This document shows, piece after piece, positions 1 to 6,874 of a stretch of 11,438 nt of DNA (position 1 is the stretch's first letter; the number at the start of each line of letters is the position of its first letter). The stretch spans positions 1 to 11,438 of the forward strand of contig JAUXHF010000032.1 in assembly GCA_030621685.1 (NCBI GenBank). Reading direction: 5' to 3'. The notes under the pieces were generated by a model. It was given only the letters and a program-made list of their open reading frames with translations, was not told the origin of the DNA and did not search any database. The position numbers and the translations under genes were made by a program. This DNA comes from Spirochaetota bacterium. GTDB lineage: Bacteria; Spirochaetota; UBA12135; COTS27.

Positions 1-1
1 G

Positions 2-373
2 GTTGTCTACGACCCCAAAGTTGTAGATTACGAGAAGCTGCTTGAAATCTTCTGGTACAACATCGATCCTTTAGATGGCGGCGGGCAGTTCTGTGATAAA
101 GGTTTTCAATATACCAGTGCAATTTTCTTCAACAACAGCGAAGAACAAAAACTAGCCTTAGATTCAAAAAATTCGGCCATAGCTGCTATTAGTAAAAAAG
201 GCGACTTCCAAACAGCAATCATTCCTTTCACTAGCTTTTATGCCGCAGAAGACTACCACCAAGATTACTATAAATATAACAAGGTACGATATAAATTCTA
301 TCGTTACAGTTGTGGTCGAGATAAGCGTTTGAAAAAACTCTGGGGCGAAAATGCCGGCGGGTTAAGCAGCTAA
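2..373 (+). CDS. msrA: Peptide methionine sulfoxide reductase MsrA, C-terminal part (5' end outside window)
   Basis: MsrA reduces methionine-S-sulfoxide in proteins and free methionine, using thioredoxin. An open frame enters from the left edge and ends at TAA 371-373, giving 123 residues. The catalytic GCFW segment would lie upstream and is not seen. Family landmarks visible are VVYDPKVVDYEKLLEIFW at residues 1-18, DPLDGGGQFCDKGFQYTSAI at 22-41, the AEDYHQDYY motif at 82-90 and YKFYRYSCGRDKRLKKLW at 97-114. Cys31 and Cys104 are candidate resolving cysteines. The last residues (GLSS) and the stop lie inside the first copy of the downstream intergenic repeat, so the repeat appears to reach into the gene's 3' end. 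Identification is firm; only the start is missing. It is convergent with the glycosyltransferase gene. Confidence 0.93.
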   Translation, partial: VVYDPKVVDYEKLLEIFWYNIDPLDGGGQFCDKGFQYTSAIFFNNSEEQKLALDSKNSAIAAISKKGDFQTAIIPFTSFYAAEDYHQDYYKYNKVRYKFYRYSCGRDKRLKKLWGENAGGLSS

Positions 374-401
374 AACCCGTTGCGATGGGGGGGCATTGCG
401 A

Positions 402-430
402 GGGGGCAAGTTCAAGTCGTTGCCAGCCCC
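402..430. repeat. Hairpin in repeat copy 1
   Basis: GGGG GCAA at 402-409 can pair with TTGC at 420-423 and CCCC at 427-430, leaving a 3-nt bulge (cag). The loop is 10 nt. No T-tract follows on either strand, so it is not a classical terminator, but it could stabilise or trim the msrA mRNA end. Confidence 0.6.
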
Positions 431-502
431 GTTTCAAGCCAGTGTGGCCAGTTGCTTAAAGCAGCTCAAGGTTGTTGCTTTAAGTAGCTAAAACCGTTGC
501 GA

Positions 503-531
503 GGGGGCAAGTTCGAGTCGTTGCCAGCCCC
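503..531. repeat. Hairpin in repeat copy 2
   Basis: This is the same structure as in copy 1: GGGGGCAA at 503-510 pairs with TTGC at 521-524 and CCCC at 528-531, with a cag bulge. The loop differs by one base (gttcgagtcg against gttcaagtcg), while every paired base is kept. Confidence 0.6.
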
Positions 532-682
532 GTTTCAAGCCAGTGTGCCAGTGCTTAAAGCAGCTAAAATCGTTGCTTAAAGCAGGCTCAAGGTCCTTGC
601 TTTTAATCCGCTGCGTGCGTAAAGCCCAGCCAGCTTGCCAGCCCCGCTTCAAGCCAGTGCTTTAAGTAGCTAAAACCTTTGC

Positions 683-818
683 TTTGATTTTAAGCAGCTT
701 CTTTCTGTTACATCGCAGGGGCAACGAGCTTTACTAAGCCTGCTACAAGAACCGCTAAGAATATATTTCGTTGCTCTTATACTGTGCTTTGCCCCAGATA
801 GCCATAAATAGCCATAAG
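683..818. other. Non-coding stretch with a tandem 10-mer
   Basis: This is the rest of the gap between msrA and the convergent glycosyltransferase gene. It holds a further taagcagctt fragment at 691-700 and a perfect tandem duplication of atagccataa at 798-807 and 808-817, directly next to the glycosyltransferase stop codon. I see no RNA gene and no convincing terminator with a U-tract. Confidence 0.5.
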
Positions 819-2471
819 CTAAGAGCAAATTTCCAATACTATTTTCTTTGTGGCTTCTGCCGTGTTTTCCCAAGAATGGCCAGCCATAATTTTTCTAGCT
901 TTTTTTAACAGACTTTGTTTTTCTGCTCTGCCAAGTTGAAACATGGCTAAGCTAGCTGCCTGCATGCTGGCAGGGCTATAGGGGTTGAAACATGGCATGG
1001 AAGTCTCAGCAAATAGCGATGAGAAATGTTCGTTTGTTGCCGAATTCCTAGCCATAAGTGCCAGCGTTCCCAGTGCCATGCTTTCAAAAGCCGGCAGACC
1101 AAAACCCTCTGCTAACGAAGGATGTACCGTGAACAGCGATTTTTGAATAAGAAGCGCTAGCTCTTCCCAAGCTAAATTGGGAAGAAAAAGTACCGTTTTT
1201 CTAGCAAAATCACTGCTCCTGCTGCTAGATAACTTCTTAAACAAATACTGCTGCCAATATCCTCTGCCCGTGATAAGCAAAGGTATGCTTTGCTGCTGAA
1301 CGAGAGCAAGGCCGCTTTTCTTCTGCGCCTGCGCCTTTGTTTCTAGGAAAGACCAGAGAGCTTTAAGATAAGCCTCTACATAAGGACCAAGGTTTTTCCT
1401 TACCGTATGCCCACAGAAGTAAAGCACATAGGCATCGGCATGGCTTATGCTTAACATACATGCTTTCTTCTGGGCCTGCTGCCCCACTCCCATTAGGCCT
1501 ACGCTTCTTGCCTTATCTAAAATATTTTGAAGCTTTTTTTGATATCCGCAGGCCTTTCCTAAGCGAGAGCTTATTACAGCTTTGGGCTTACTTTCAGGTT
1601 TAATTTCGGGTTTAATTTTGGGCTTAATTTCAAAAACAATGTTCTTAGCGCCTAAATGTCCTAAAGGCGTTACATGAACGATGTCTTCTCTGCCAATTAC
1701 GCTAACAATATCTTTTTTTGAAGTCTCTGAAACGCTAAGAAAACCATCGACAAAAGCTGCCAGATATCTCATTTGAAAATAATCAACAAAGCCCTTAAGC
1801 GTAAGCAGCTTAAGCGGTCTTTTCCTCATATTTTTTAGCCGCAGAAAACGTGTTGGCAAGAGGTCGTGTACGGTGATAAGCACCTTTAAGCCTTTTCGAT
1901 GAAGTCTCTTCAGCTGGCTTGGAACTTGAAGATGCGCTAGGAATAAAATTTGAAAAGTGTTAGGCGGCCTATCCAGCAGAAGCTTTTCTTCTAAGAGTAA
2001 GCCAAGCCTATCTTGGAATGTTTTAGTTTTCATAAAAAAGCCTCCTTTCCATTTAGCAGGCTTTTTTATGCTTTGCATGCTCGTGCTTTTAGACCACGTA
2101 TCTAAGCATTCCCAGTGAATGTTCGTTTTTTTCCTTAGGCGGATTTCCGTGAGAAATTCAGCAGGAATATCTTCTTGTGTTTCTACAATTACTAGATATT
2201 CAATATCTCTATTTCTGTTAGTTTTCTTAATAAACGAAGGGCTTTTGCTAAGAGGCGCTAACACAGGCAACAAAGGCTTAGGCCTTTCACGCAAGGCAAG
2301 TAACAAAGAAAGTAGGTAGCGATAAAAACCAGAATGCATATAGCGTTTGCCAAGATAGCTTCCATCTACAATTACCCTGATAGATGCTTTGGTTTTACGC
2401 TGGCTTAGCTTCTTTTTTTTACTAGGCTTTGTTTGCCGAGGCAGGCTTGCATGAGCTAAGGGATTCATCAT
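819..2471 (-). CDS. Group 1 (GT4-type, GT-B fold) glycosyltransferase with a low-complexity insert
   Basis: Probably transfers a sugar from a nucleotide-sugar donor to a glycan or lipid acceptor; donor and acceptor cannot be told. The protein is 550 residues, longer than the usual 350-420. After a basic, Lys-rich N-terminus (residues 14-30) come a GT-B N-domain with TVHDLLPTRF (200-209) and FLSVSETSKKDIV (244-256), then VTPLG (267-271). The C-domain has GHTVRKNL (354-361), LLITGRG (398-404) and the family signature EGFGLPAFE (455-463), which is the E-x7-E donor-site motif. Between the domains sits a tetrapeptide repeat (residues 281-297). The start is ATG (a second ATG follows) with no clear Shine-Dalgarno. 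It lies 18 nt downstream of the CHAT gene, so the two are probably co-transcribed. No signal peptide or membrane segment is seen, suggesting a cytoplasmic or membrane-peripheral enzyme. Confidence 0.85.
   Translation of the reverse strand: MMNPLAHASLPRQTKPSKKKKLSQRKTKASIRVIVDGSYLGKRYMHSGFYRYLLSLLLALRERPKPLLPVLAPLSKSPSFIKKTNRNRDIEYLVIVETQEDIPAEFLTEIRLRKKTNIHWECLDTWSKSTSMQSIKKPAKWKGGFFMKTKTFQDRLGLLLEEKLLLDRPPNTFQILFLAHLQVPSQLKRLHRKGLKVLITVHDLLPTRFLRLKNMRKRPLKLLTLKGFVDYFQMRYLAAFVDGFLSVSETSKKDIVSVIGREDIVHVTPLGHLGAKNIVFEIKPKIKPEIKPESKPKAVISSRLGKACGYQKKLQNILDKARSVGLMGVGQQAQKKACMLSISHADAYVLYFCGHTVRKNLGPYVEAYLKALWSFLETKAQAQKKSGLALVQQQSIPLLITGRGYWQQYLFKKLSSSRSSDFARKTVLFLPNLAWEELALLIQKSLFTVHPSLAEGFGLPAFESMALGTLALMARNSATNEHFSSLFAETSMPCFNPYSPASMQAASLAMFQLGRAEKQSLLKKARKIMAGHSWENTAEATKKIVLEICS
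1585..1632 (-). repeat. Four-copy 12-bp in-frame tandem repeat in the glycosyltransferase gene
   Basis: Units on the + strand are 1585-1596, 1597-1608, 1609-1620 and 1621-1632, with the form ggYttaMttt(c/t)(a/g). They encode EIKP-KIKP-EIKP-ESKP at the hinge between the two GT-B domains. The 12-bp unit keeps frame, so copy changes would alter linker length but not switch the gene off. Confidence 0.85.
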
Positions 2472-2489
2472 AGAGGGAGTTAAATTTAA

Positions 2490-3884
2490 TTATGATTTTT
2501 TTATTTTCTCATCGCCTAGCCCGTACATTTTAAGCATAAAAAAATTAGGATCTTTTGCTTGGCTAAGTTTCCGCATCATATTGGCAAAAGATATGCGCAG
2601 CGTAGAGGCCCTGGTAAAAAGATGCCAGTAAAAACTTTGGATTACACGAGGCAAGCTATAAGCAGCAATTTCACCACTAGCGGTAATGGCTGTTTTCCCA
2701 TGGTTTAAGAAAAACCAGGCTAGCAAATCGATGTTGTCAGAAAAACAGCTTGTGAGAAAAATGAATTTAGGAGCTTTTTTTAATTTCTGCAAATCGAGGC
2801 TGCTTAAAATGGGCTTGTCATTTTTCAGCAAAGTAAATACCCCTTGGCTCGGCTTATAAGCCTGCCCTGTTTCTTCCAAGCCTGCAGGCAAGACCTCGGC
2901 ATGAGAGATGATATGCACGATATCTTTTTGCGAGAAGCTTTCGAGTAAGTTTAGGCTATTCATTTCGCCGAAGCTGAAATCTAATAAAATATTCTTTTCT
3001 TTCTTATATTTATTTAATATTCTAAGCATTTCGTCATGCATGCTAGAATCATCAAAGCCAGAAAGCACGGAGAGAGAAGCCAGCTTAGCAGGGCTTTCCT
3101 TGCGAGGGCTGAATTTGAAAACATCCTTGCCTCTTGTTTTACTTAACTCTGTTTTGTTTAGGAAAACATTTGGCGAAAAGCAAATTTTATGGGCGATGAA
3201 ATTTTGTTTTGCTAACACTAGGGCCTGCAAAGGCAGGCTTGTTTCATTTTGCAATAAAATATGCTGGCTGGTGATGAAAAGATCTTCTAGCCTGGGGCTG
3301 ATAAGATATTTAGCAAGAATTTCGCCTAACTTGGCTATAAATAGAAAGTCTTCTGTAGAGAAATTTGGCCCACGCAGCTTTCGATTAAGTGTTTTGCCAA
3401 GTTCTTGAATTTTAGCAAAAGAGTTTTTTACCTCATAGCTTTGAATCCCAATTTGCCAAGCTACCGCCGCATAATAGACTGTAAAGCTATCTTTTTTTTC
3501 GATGAGCCGTAATTGTAACCACGGCTTATCTTTATTTTCATCTTTTAGCAGGTTGAGGATGAATTGGCTATCGTAAAGCTTCTTTTCTAAATGATGCTTT
3601 TGCGAGACATGATGCAAGCGCAAGGGTTTATAGTTATGAACATGCTGAAGCTGATGTTCTTCATTTCCTTGCTTGCCAGGCCCTAGTTTTACGAGTTTTT
3701 CAGAGGCTTTTCTTAGAGAATAGAGCCCATAGACTTTTTTCTCAAAATAAAAGTAGTAAAGCACATCTGGAGCTAAGCTGTAAGATGGCTTGGGCAGTGT
3801 TTTTTTAGCTAATAACATGCCAAAATCGGCATAACTTTTTAGAAGGCAGGCTTTTACTGCTTTTGTTTTTGATACTTCTTCCAA
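2490..3884 (-). CDS. CHAT-domain (caspase-like, clan CD) protease homologue, stand-alone
   Basis: CHAT domains are cysteine peptidases related to caspases and separase, and are often triggered by partner domains. In this 464-residue protein, DIVHIISHAE (321-330) places the catalytic His at 328 and FIFLTSCFSD (374-383) places the nucleophile Cys at 380. The end, FFMLKMYGLGD (448-458), matches the usual family terminus. Upstream, DVLYYFYFEKKVYGLYSL (40-57) and ILLQNETSLPLQALVL (209-224) resemble the N-terminal half of CHAT domains. The domain therefore fills nearly the whole protein, and no TPR array is seen. The predicted start is TTG at 3884, because an in-frame TAA lies three codons upstream. 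The next ATG is residue 23, and neither has a clear Shine-Dalgarno. It is upstream of the glycosyltransferase gene in the same apparent operon. Substrate and trigger are unknown. Domain assignment is from motifs only. Confidence 0.75.
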   Translation of the reverse strand: MEEVSKTKAVKACLLKSYADFGMLLAKKTLPKPSYSLAPDVLYYFYFEKKVYGLYSLRKASEKLVKLGPGKQGNEEHQLQHVHNYKPLRLHHVSQKHHLEKKLYDSQFILNLLKDENKDKPWLQLRLIEKKDSFTVYYAAVAWQIGIQSYEVKNSFAKIQELGKTLNRKLRGPNFSTEDFLFIAKLGEILAKYLISPRLEDLFITSQHILLQNETSLPLQALVLAKQNFIAHKICFSPNVFLNKTELSKTRGKDVFKFSPRKESPAKLASLSVLSGFDDSSMHDEMLRILNKYKKEKNILLDFSFGEMNSLNLLESFSQKDIVHIISHAEVLPAGLEETGQAYKPSQGVFTLLKNDKPILSSLDLQKLKKAPKFIFLTSCFSDNIDLLAWFFLNHGKTAITASGEIAAYSLPRVIQSFYWHLFTRASTLRISFANMMRKLSQAKDPNFFMLKMYGLGDEKIKKS

Positions 3885-3912
3885 GATAGCTTAAAGATTC
3901 ATTTTAGAGAAA

Positions 3913-3918
3913 ATTATA
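3913..3918 (-). promoter_or_regulatory. Candidate -10 box for the CHAT-glycosyltransferase operon
   Basis: The minus strand reads TATAAT, about 29 nt before the TTG start and preceded by TTG. No good -35 is found at 16-18 nt, so it may act as a -10-driven promoter or be chance in AT-rich DNA. Confidence 0.35.
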
Positions 3919-4026
3919 CAAAGACAAGGCTTCTCTATGTTATACTAAGATTGGAAGTAATTGTTTTTATTTTTCTAAGAATTATAGTTTTCGTATATGA
4001 GAGTATATTCTGCTTATGATATCTTT

Positions 4027-4053
4027 TTGACAATTATTTCTATGGATTATAGT
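4027..4053 (+). promoter_or_regulatory. Candidate sigma-70-type promoter for the MurG-like gene
   Basis: A perfect TTGACA at 4027-4032 is followed by TATAGT at 4048-4053, a 15-nt spacer. TAGTAC at 4050-4055 would give 17 nt. It would leave a leader of about 200 nt. A weaker alternative nearer the gene is TTTACA 4158-4163 with TGTAAT 4179-4184. Confidence 0.4.
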
Positions 4054-4229
4054 ACGCATAGCCAAACATGGTTTATTATTGATAGATAGAATTTATTAAC
4101 ATTTTCTTAGTTATTGTTTCTTGAATAGTTGCCAGTTTAGGCTTAAAAAAACAGTGATTTACAGCCGTAACCTTTTATTGTAATAGTTGGATAGTTTTAT
4201 TTTATCCGTATATTAAAAAAGAGCATTGC

Positions 4230-4289
4230 ATGTTGACACAAAAAACAGATTTTTTGGACATATCCCTTGAATTTTCAACGGAAAAAAAA
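4230..4289 (+). other. Alternative ATG start and A8 slippery run before the MurG frame
   Basis: ATG at 4230 with a weak upstream AAGAG opens a frame that reads in parallel with the start of the MurG-like gene and stops at TAA 4344-4346. The MurG frame is one base ahead. Both frames cross a run of eight A at 4282-4289. Loss of one A, or a +1 shift, would fuse MLTQKTDFLDISLEF and following residues to the MurG-like protein. Whether it is used is unknown. Confidence 0.35.
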
Positions 4290-5817
4290 CTTTTATACGC
4301 GAAAGCCAAATATTGCAAAACTTCAAGAAAAGGCCTACTCAGCTAAAACAGTTTTTCTTACTGGCGGCGGAAGTGGTGGCCATGTAGTGCCGGTAATCGG
4401 AATTATCCGTAAGCTGCAGCGTGTCACGAATGACTCCTTAGACCTTGTTTTCATTGGCAGAAAACAGGGCATTGAACGCAGTTTACTGGAGAGCTTTGTT
4501 GATGTATACAAGGTGCTACCTGCTGGGAAATGGCGGCGCTACAAGTGGTGGCATTTTTTTTCTCCGCGAAACTTCCGTGACATGCTTCATATTATCTCGG
4601 CATGTTTTAAGGCCTTTGCATATTTATACCCCTATAGAAAACGAAAGGGAGTATGTCATGCCACTATGTTTAGCACAGGAGGCTACGTGGCTTTGCCGCC
4701 TAGTCTTATGGCTTCTTTATTAGGTATACCCGTACTTATCCATGAGCAAACCAGCCGAGTAGGTCTGGCTAATCGCATGAGTGCCTTGCTGGCTAAAAAA
4801 GTCTTTCTTTCTTTTCGAAGCTCAAAGAAGTTCTTCCCAGAGAAAAAATGTGAGTGGATAGGCTATCCTCTAAGTGCTTCGATAATCCATCGAAGAAGCA
4901 CAAATATCTATTCTTCAAAAGGAGATATCTGGCGGGAAGAAAACCTGCTCGATAAAATCCCCAAAAACAAAAAACTTTTGCTGGTTACGGGCGGCGGCAA
5001 TGGCTCTAAGTTTATCAACAGTCTTATTGTTAGCAACCTTAAAAGTTTAGAGCGAAATTTTTTTATTTTGCATCAAACAGGAAGAGAGCATCTTAGTGAG
5101 CATCTTAGACATACCTCGGATTGCTATCTTCCGGTTGGTTTTGTGTTTCCGCAGATATTCGGCGAGTTGCTTTATCAAGCGAATATTGTTATCTCTCGTG
5201 CTGGCGCTGGCGCAGTATGCGAGTGTATTTATTTAAATAAGAAAGCTTTGTTTATCCCCTTAGAAATTGCACAGCGAAACGAGCAGTATTACAATGCTAA
5301 AGAGGCTAGCCGAGTTATCGATTGCCTTATACTTCGTGAAAAAGAAGTTGTACATAAGCCCTTAATAGATATGCTTAAGCCACTTTTTCAGCCGGATAAA
5401 AGAACTCATGAAAAACCACACTACAAAGACCGCCCTAACCAGCCTGCTTCCCAAAACAAGCGTTTTCTAAGGCAAGACAGAGGCATGTATTATCAGAACA
5501 AAGATAAGAACAGGCTTCTGCTGTATCAGAATCAATTTAAGCAAGCTTCCGAGCTTATTACGCAAAACATTCTTGGCGAAATTGGGATATCCAGTGAACG
5601 CCGCTATACTAATACTAAGTTTGATAAAAACGGCGGCGGCTACCAACATGCTAGCTCTAATCACCAAAGAAATAAGCGAAATGCTCCCAAAAAGTATATA
5701 AAAAGGCCGCCCGGCTCTAGGGGGTCCAGCTCTTACAATAACAATAACACTAGCCATACTGATACGGTTAAGAGAAATTTCACAAGCAGGCCAAAAAGAA
5801 AAACAGAAGTTCTCTAA
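4267..5817 (+). CDS. murG: MurG-family UDP-N-acetylglucosamine transferase with basic insertion and tail
   Basis: MurG adds GlcNAc from UDP-GlcNAc to lipid I, forming lipid II for peptidoglycan at the inner membrane face. The family motifs are present in order: FLTGGGSGGHVVPVIG (30-45), FSTGGYVALPPS (135-146), IPVLIHEQT (154-162), GLANR (166-170), LVTGGGNGS (239-247), YLPVGFV (287-293), ISRAGAGAVCE (309-319) and QRNEQYYNA (336-344). The protein is 516 residues against about 360 normally. It has 25 extra N-terminal residues, a Lys/Gln/Asn-rich insertion (about 375-420) before the likely terminal helix (QFKQASELITQNIL, 423-436), and a basic Asn/Ser-rich tail (437-516). The usual Asn of HEQN is Thr162. 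The start is TTG; a TGA lies 11 codons upstream in frame. It stands apart from any mur/fts genes. It could be the cell's MurG or a diverged paralogue acting on another glycolipid. Confidence 0.8.
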   Translation: MNFQRKKNFYTRKPNIAKLQEKAYSAKTVFLTGGGSGGHVVPVIGIIRKLQRVTNDSLDLVFIGRKQGIERSLLESFVDVYKVLPAGKWRRYKWWHFFSPRNFRDMLHIISACFKAFAYLYPYRKRKGVCHATMFSTGGYVALPPSLMASLLGIPVLIHEQTSRVGLANRMSALLAKKVFLSFRSSKKFFPEKKCEWIGYPLSASIIHRRSTNIYSSKGDIWREENLLDKIPKNKKLLLVTGGGNGSKFINSLIVSNLKSLERNFFILHQTGREHLSEHLRHTSDCYLPVGFVFPQIFGELLYQANIVISRAGAGAVCECIYLNKKALFIPLEIAQRNEQYYNAKEASRVIDCLILREKEVVHKPLIDMLKPLFQPDKRTHEKPHYKDRPNQPASQNKRFLRQDRGMYYQNKDKNRLLLYQNQFKQASELITQNILGEIGISSERRYTNTKFDKNGGGYQHASSNHQRNKRNAPKKYIKRPPGSRGSSSYNNNNTSHTDTVKRNFTSRPKRKTEVL

Positions 5818-5873
5818 GCTGGGGGCTGCTGCTGGAAGCGGGGCTGCTCGTTCTGCATGGCTTACTACGATAG

Positions 5874-5894
5874 AGCAACCAGCAACCTGCAACC
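5874..5894. repeat. Three-copy 7-mer tandem repeat
   Basis: agcaacc at 5874-5880 and 5881-5887, then tgcaacc at 5888-5894, in the 97-nt convergent gap between the MurG-like and reductase genes. The same gap holds a G-rich stretch (5820-5846), including an 11-nt reverse-complement match to the repeat after msrA. No clear terminator is seen. Confidence 0.7.
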
Positions 5895-5914
5895 AGGCGG
5901 TCTTATTTTATACA

Positions 5915-6787
5915 TTATAAAACTCTGCCGAAGTCTAAAGTGTCTGGGTCCGCCCAAATTCGCTTACCTTGAAGCTCTTGCATGGCAATCATATCGGCAG
6001 GTTCTAAGTTGAATTCAAAGACATCAGCATTTTCTTTTATTCTAGATATGTTCTTTGATTTAGGCAGCACGACTAAGCCTTGCTGAATATGCCAGCGCAG
6101 TATTATTTGGGCGGCGCTTTTACTGTATTTTTCCACTAATTGAGGAAGCGGCTTCTTTCCAAATATTTTCCCGCGAGTGAGCGGCGCCCAAGATTCTATA
6201 ATAATATTATTTTCCTTGCAAAAAGCTTGCAGCTTAGCTTGCGGAAATTGCGGATGTAATTCAATTTGATTAACCATGGGGCGAATGCGACAAGCCTTGA
6301 AAATATCTTTCAAATGATGCTCCTTATGGTTAGAAACGCCAATAGCACGAACTTTTTTTTCTGAATAAAGCTTTTCTAAAGCGCTCCATGTTGCTAAAGA
6401 AAGCTTTGTATCGGGGCTAGGCCAATGGATAAGATAAAGATCGAGGTAATCCATTTGAAGTCTTTTTAGGGAATTCTCACAGGCAAGCAAGGTATTTTCA
6501 TAACCCTGTTCAGCGTTCCATACTTTGGAGGTGATGAAAACTTCATCACGGGGAAGGCCGCTTTCCCGAAAACCCTGGCCAACGCCATGCTCATTTTGAT
6601 AAATAGAGGCTGTATCAATATGTCGATAGCCAAGCAACAGGCTTTCGCGCACGGCATCAACAACTTCTTGGCCTTCGTTTATTTGGTAGCTGCCTAAGCC
6701 CAGCTGTGGTATGGTTACCCCGTTATGCAATGTAAGCGTTTCGCCGAATGGCTTTGCCCAGGATCTCGATTCTTGTTTTTTTTCCAT
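5915..6787 (-). CDS. Aldo-keto reductase (2,5-diketogluconate reductase/AKR5-like)
   Basis: NADPH-dependent reductase of aldehydes or ketones with a (beta/alpha)8 barrel, acting in the cytoplasm. At 290 residues it has about the normal length. The catalytic tetrad is visible: Asp58 and Tyr63 in RHIDTASIYQNE, Lys88 in VFITSKVWN, and His121 in YLIHWPSP. Also present are GVSNHK (150-155), NQIELHPQ (173-180) and the NADPH-phosphate site LPKSKNISRIKEN (241-253, with Lys243, Ser244, Arg249). The start is ATG with no strong Shine-Dalgarno. It is the last gene of the sugar-transporter strand, 87 nt after the ATPase gene with no obvious terminator between them, so read-through is likely. That context suggests a sugar or sugar-derivative substrate, but this family is promiscuous and the real substrate is unknown. 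Confidence 0.9.
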   Translation of the reverse strand: MEKKQESRSWAKPFGETLTLHNGVTIPQLGLGSYQINEGQEVVDAVRESLLLGYRHIDTASIYQNEHGVGQGFRESGLPRDEVFITSKVWNAEQGYENTLLACENSLKRLQMDYLDLYLIHWPSPDTKLSLATWSALEKLYSEKKVRAIGVSNHKEHHLKDIFKACRIRPMVNQIELHPQFPQAKLQAFCKENNIIIESWAPLTRGKIFGKKPLPQLVEKYSKSAAQIILRWHIQQGLVVLPKSKNISRIKENADVFEFNLEPADMIAMQELQGKRIWADPDTLDFGRVL

Positions 6788-6874
6788 AATGTTTATACTC
6801 GTTGTGTACGTGTTTGCTAAAAGTACGAATTGCTTGTTAAAAGCAGTTCAGTTTTTAATATAAGATAGTTTTTT

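Larger units (their letters stand above)
362..682. repeat. Composite intergenic repeat cluster after msrA
   Basis: A module opening with ttaagcagctaaaac recurs. Copy 1 is 362-455 and has a 16-nt G-rich insertion at 385-400. Copy 2 is 479-554 and is nearly identical apart from that insertion. A short head-only copy is 555-576, a tail-only copy is about 635-659 (24 of 25 positions match ttgccagccccgtttcaagccagtg), and another head is 661-682. A second element, gcttaaagcagctcaaggttgttgc at 454-478, recurs with changes at 575-600. Spacing is irregular and units are partly truncated. This looks like recombination or dispersal of a short palindromic element rather than a CRISPR array. The first copy begins within the msrA stop region. 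Confidence 0.85.
3885..4266. other. AT-rich divergent intergenic region
   Basis: 382 nt separate the divergent CHAT and MurG-like starts. I see promoter-like boxes for both directions and an imperfect ggata/tatcc inverted repeat near 4189-4206. There is no convincing tRNA, riboswitch or conserved small gene. Confidence 0.6.

Noticed and set aside
501..540. tRNA T-loop-like sequence gttcgagtc in the repeat
   Set aside because: No matching acceptor, D or anticodon arm is present around it. The bases are better explained as the loop of the repeat's own hairpin.
362..682. CRISPR array
   Set aside because: Units are long, unevenly spaced and partly truncated, with repeated rather than unique material between them. 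There are no cas genes in the window.
721..774. GCAACGA/TCGTTGC inverted repeat as terminator of the glycosyltransferase operon
   Set aside because: The 7-bp arms are 40 nt apart, and there is no U-tract.
670..873. 67-residue minus-strand reading frame after the glycosyltransferase
   Set aside because: It overlaps the glycosyltransferase end in another frame, runs into repeat DNA and has no ribosome site.
2908..3408. 166-residue + strand reading frame
   Set aside because: It lies wholly antisense to the CHAT gene, shows no domain or start signal, and its composition mirrors the coding strand.
819..5817. Known CHAT-based defence system (gasdermin or type III-E CRISPR)
   Set aside because: No gasdermin-like, TPR-rich or CRISPR effector gene is adjacent. 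Both neighbours are GT-B glycosyltransferases.
5467..5892. 141-residue minus-strand reading frame
   Set aside because: It is mostly antisense to the low-complexity MurG tail, which lacks stops in that frame by composition. There is no recognisable domain or ribosome site.
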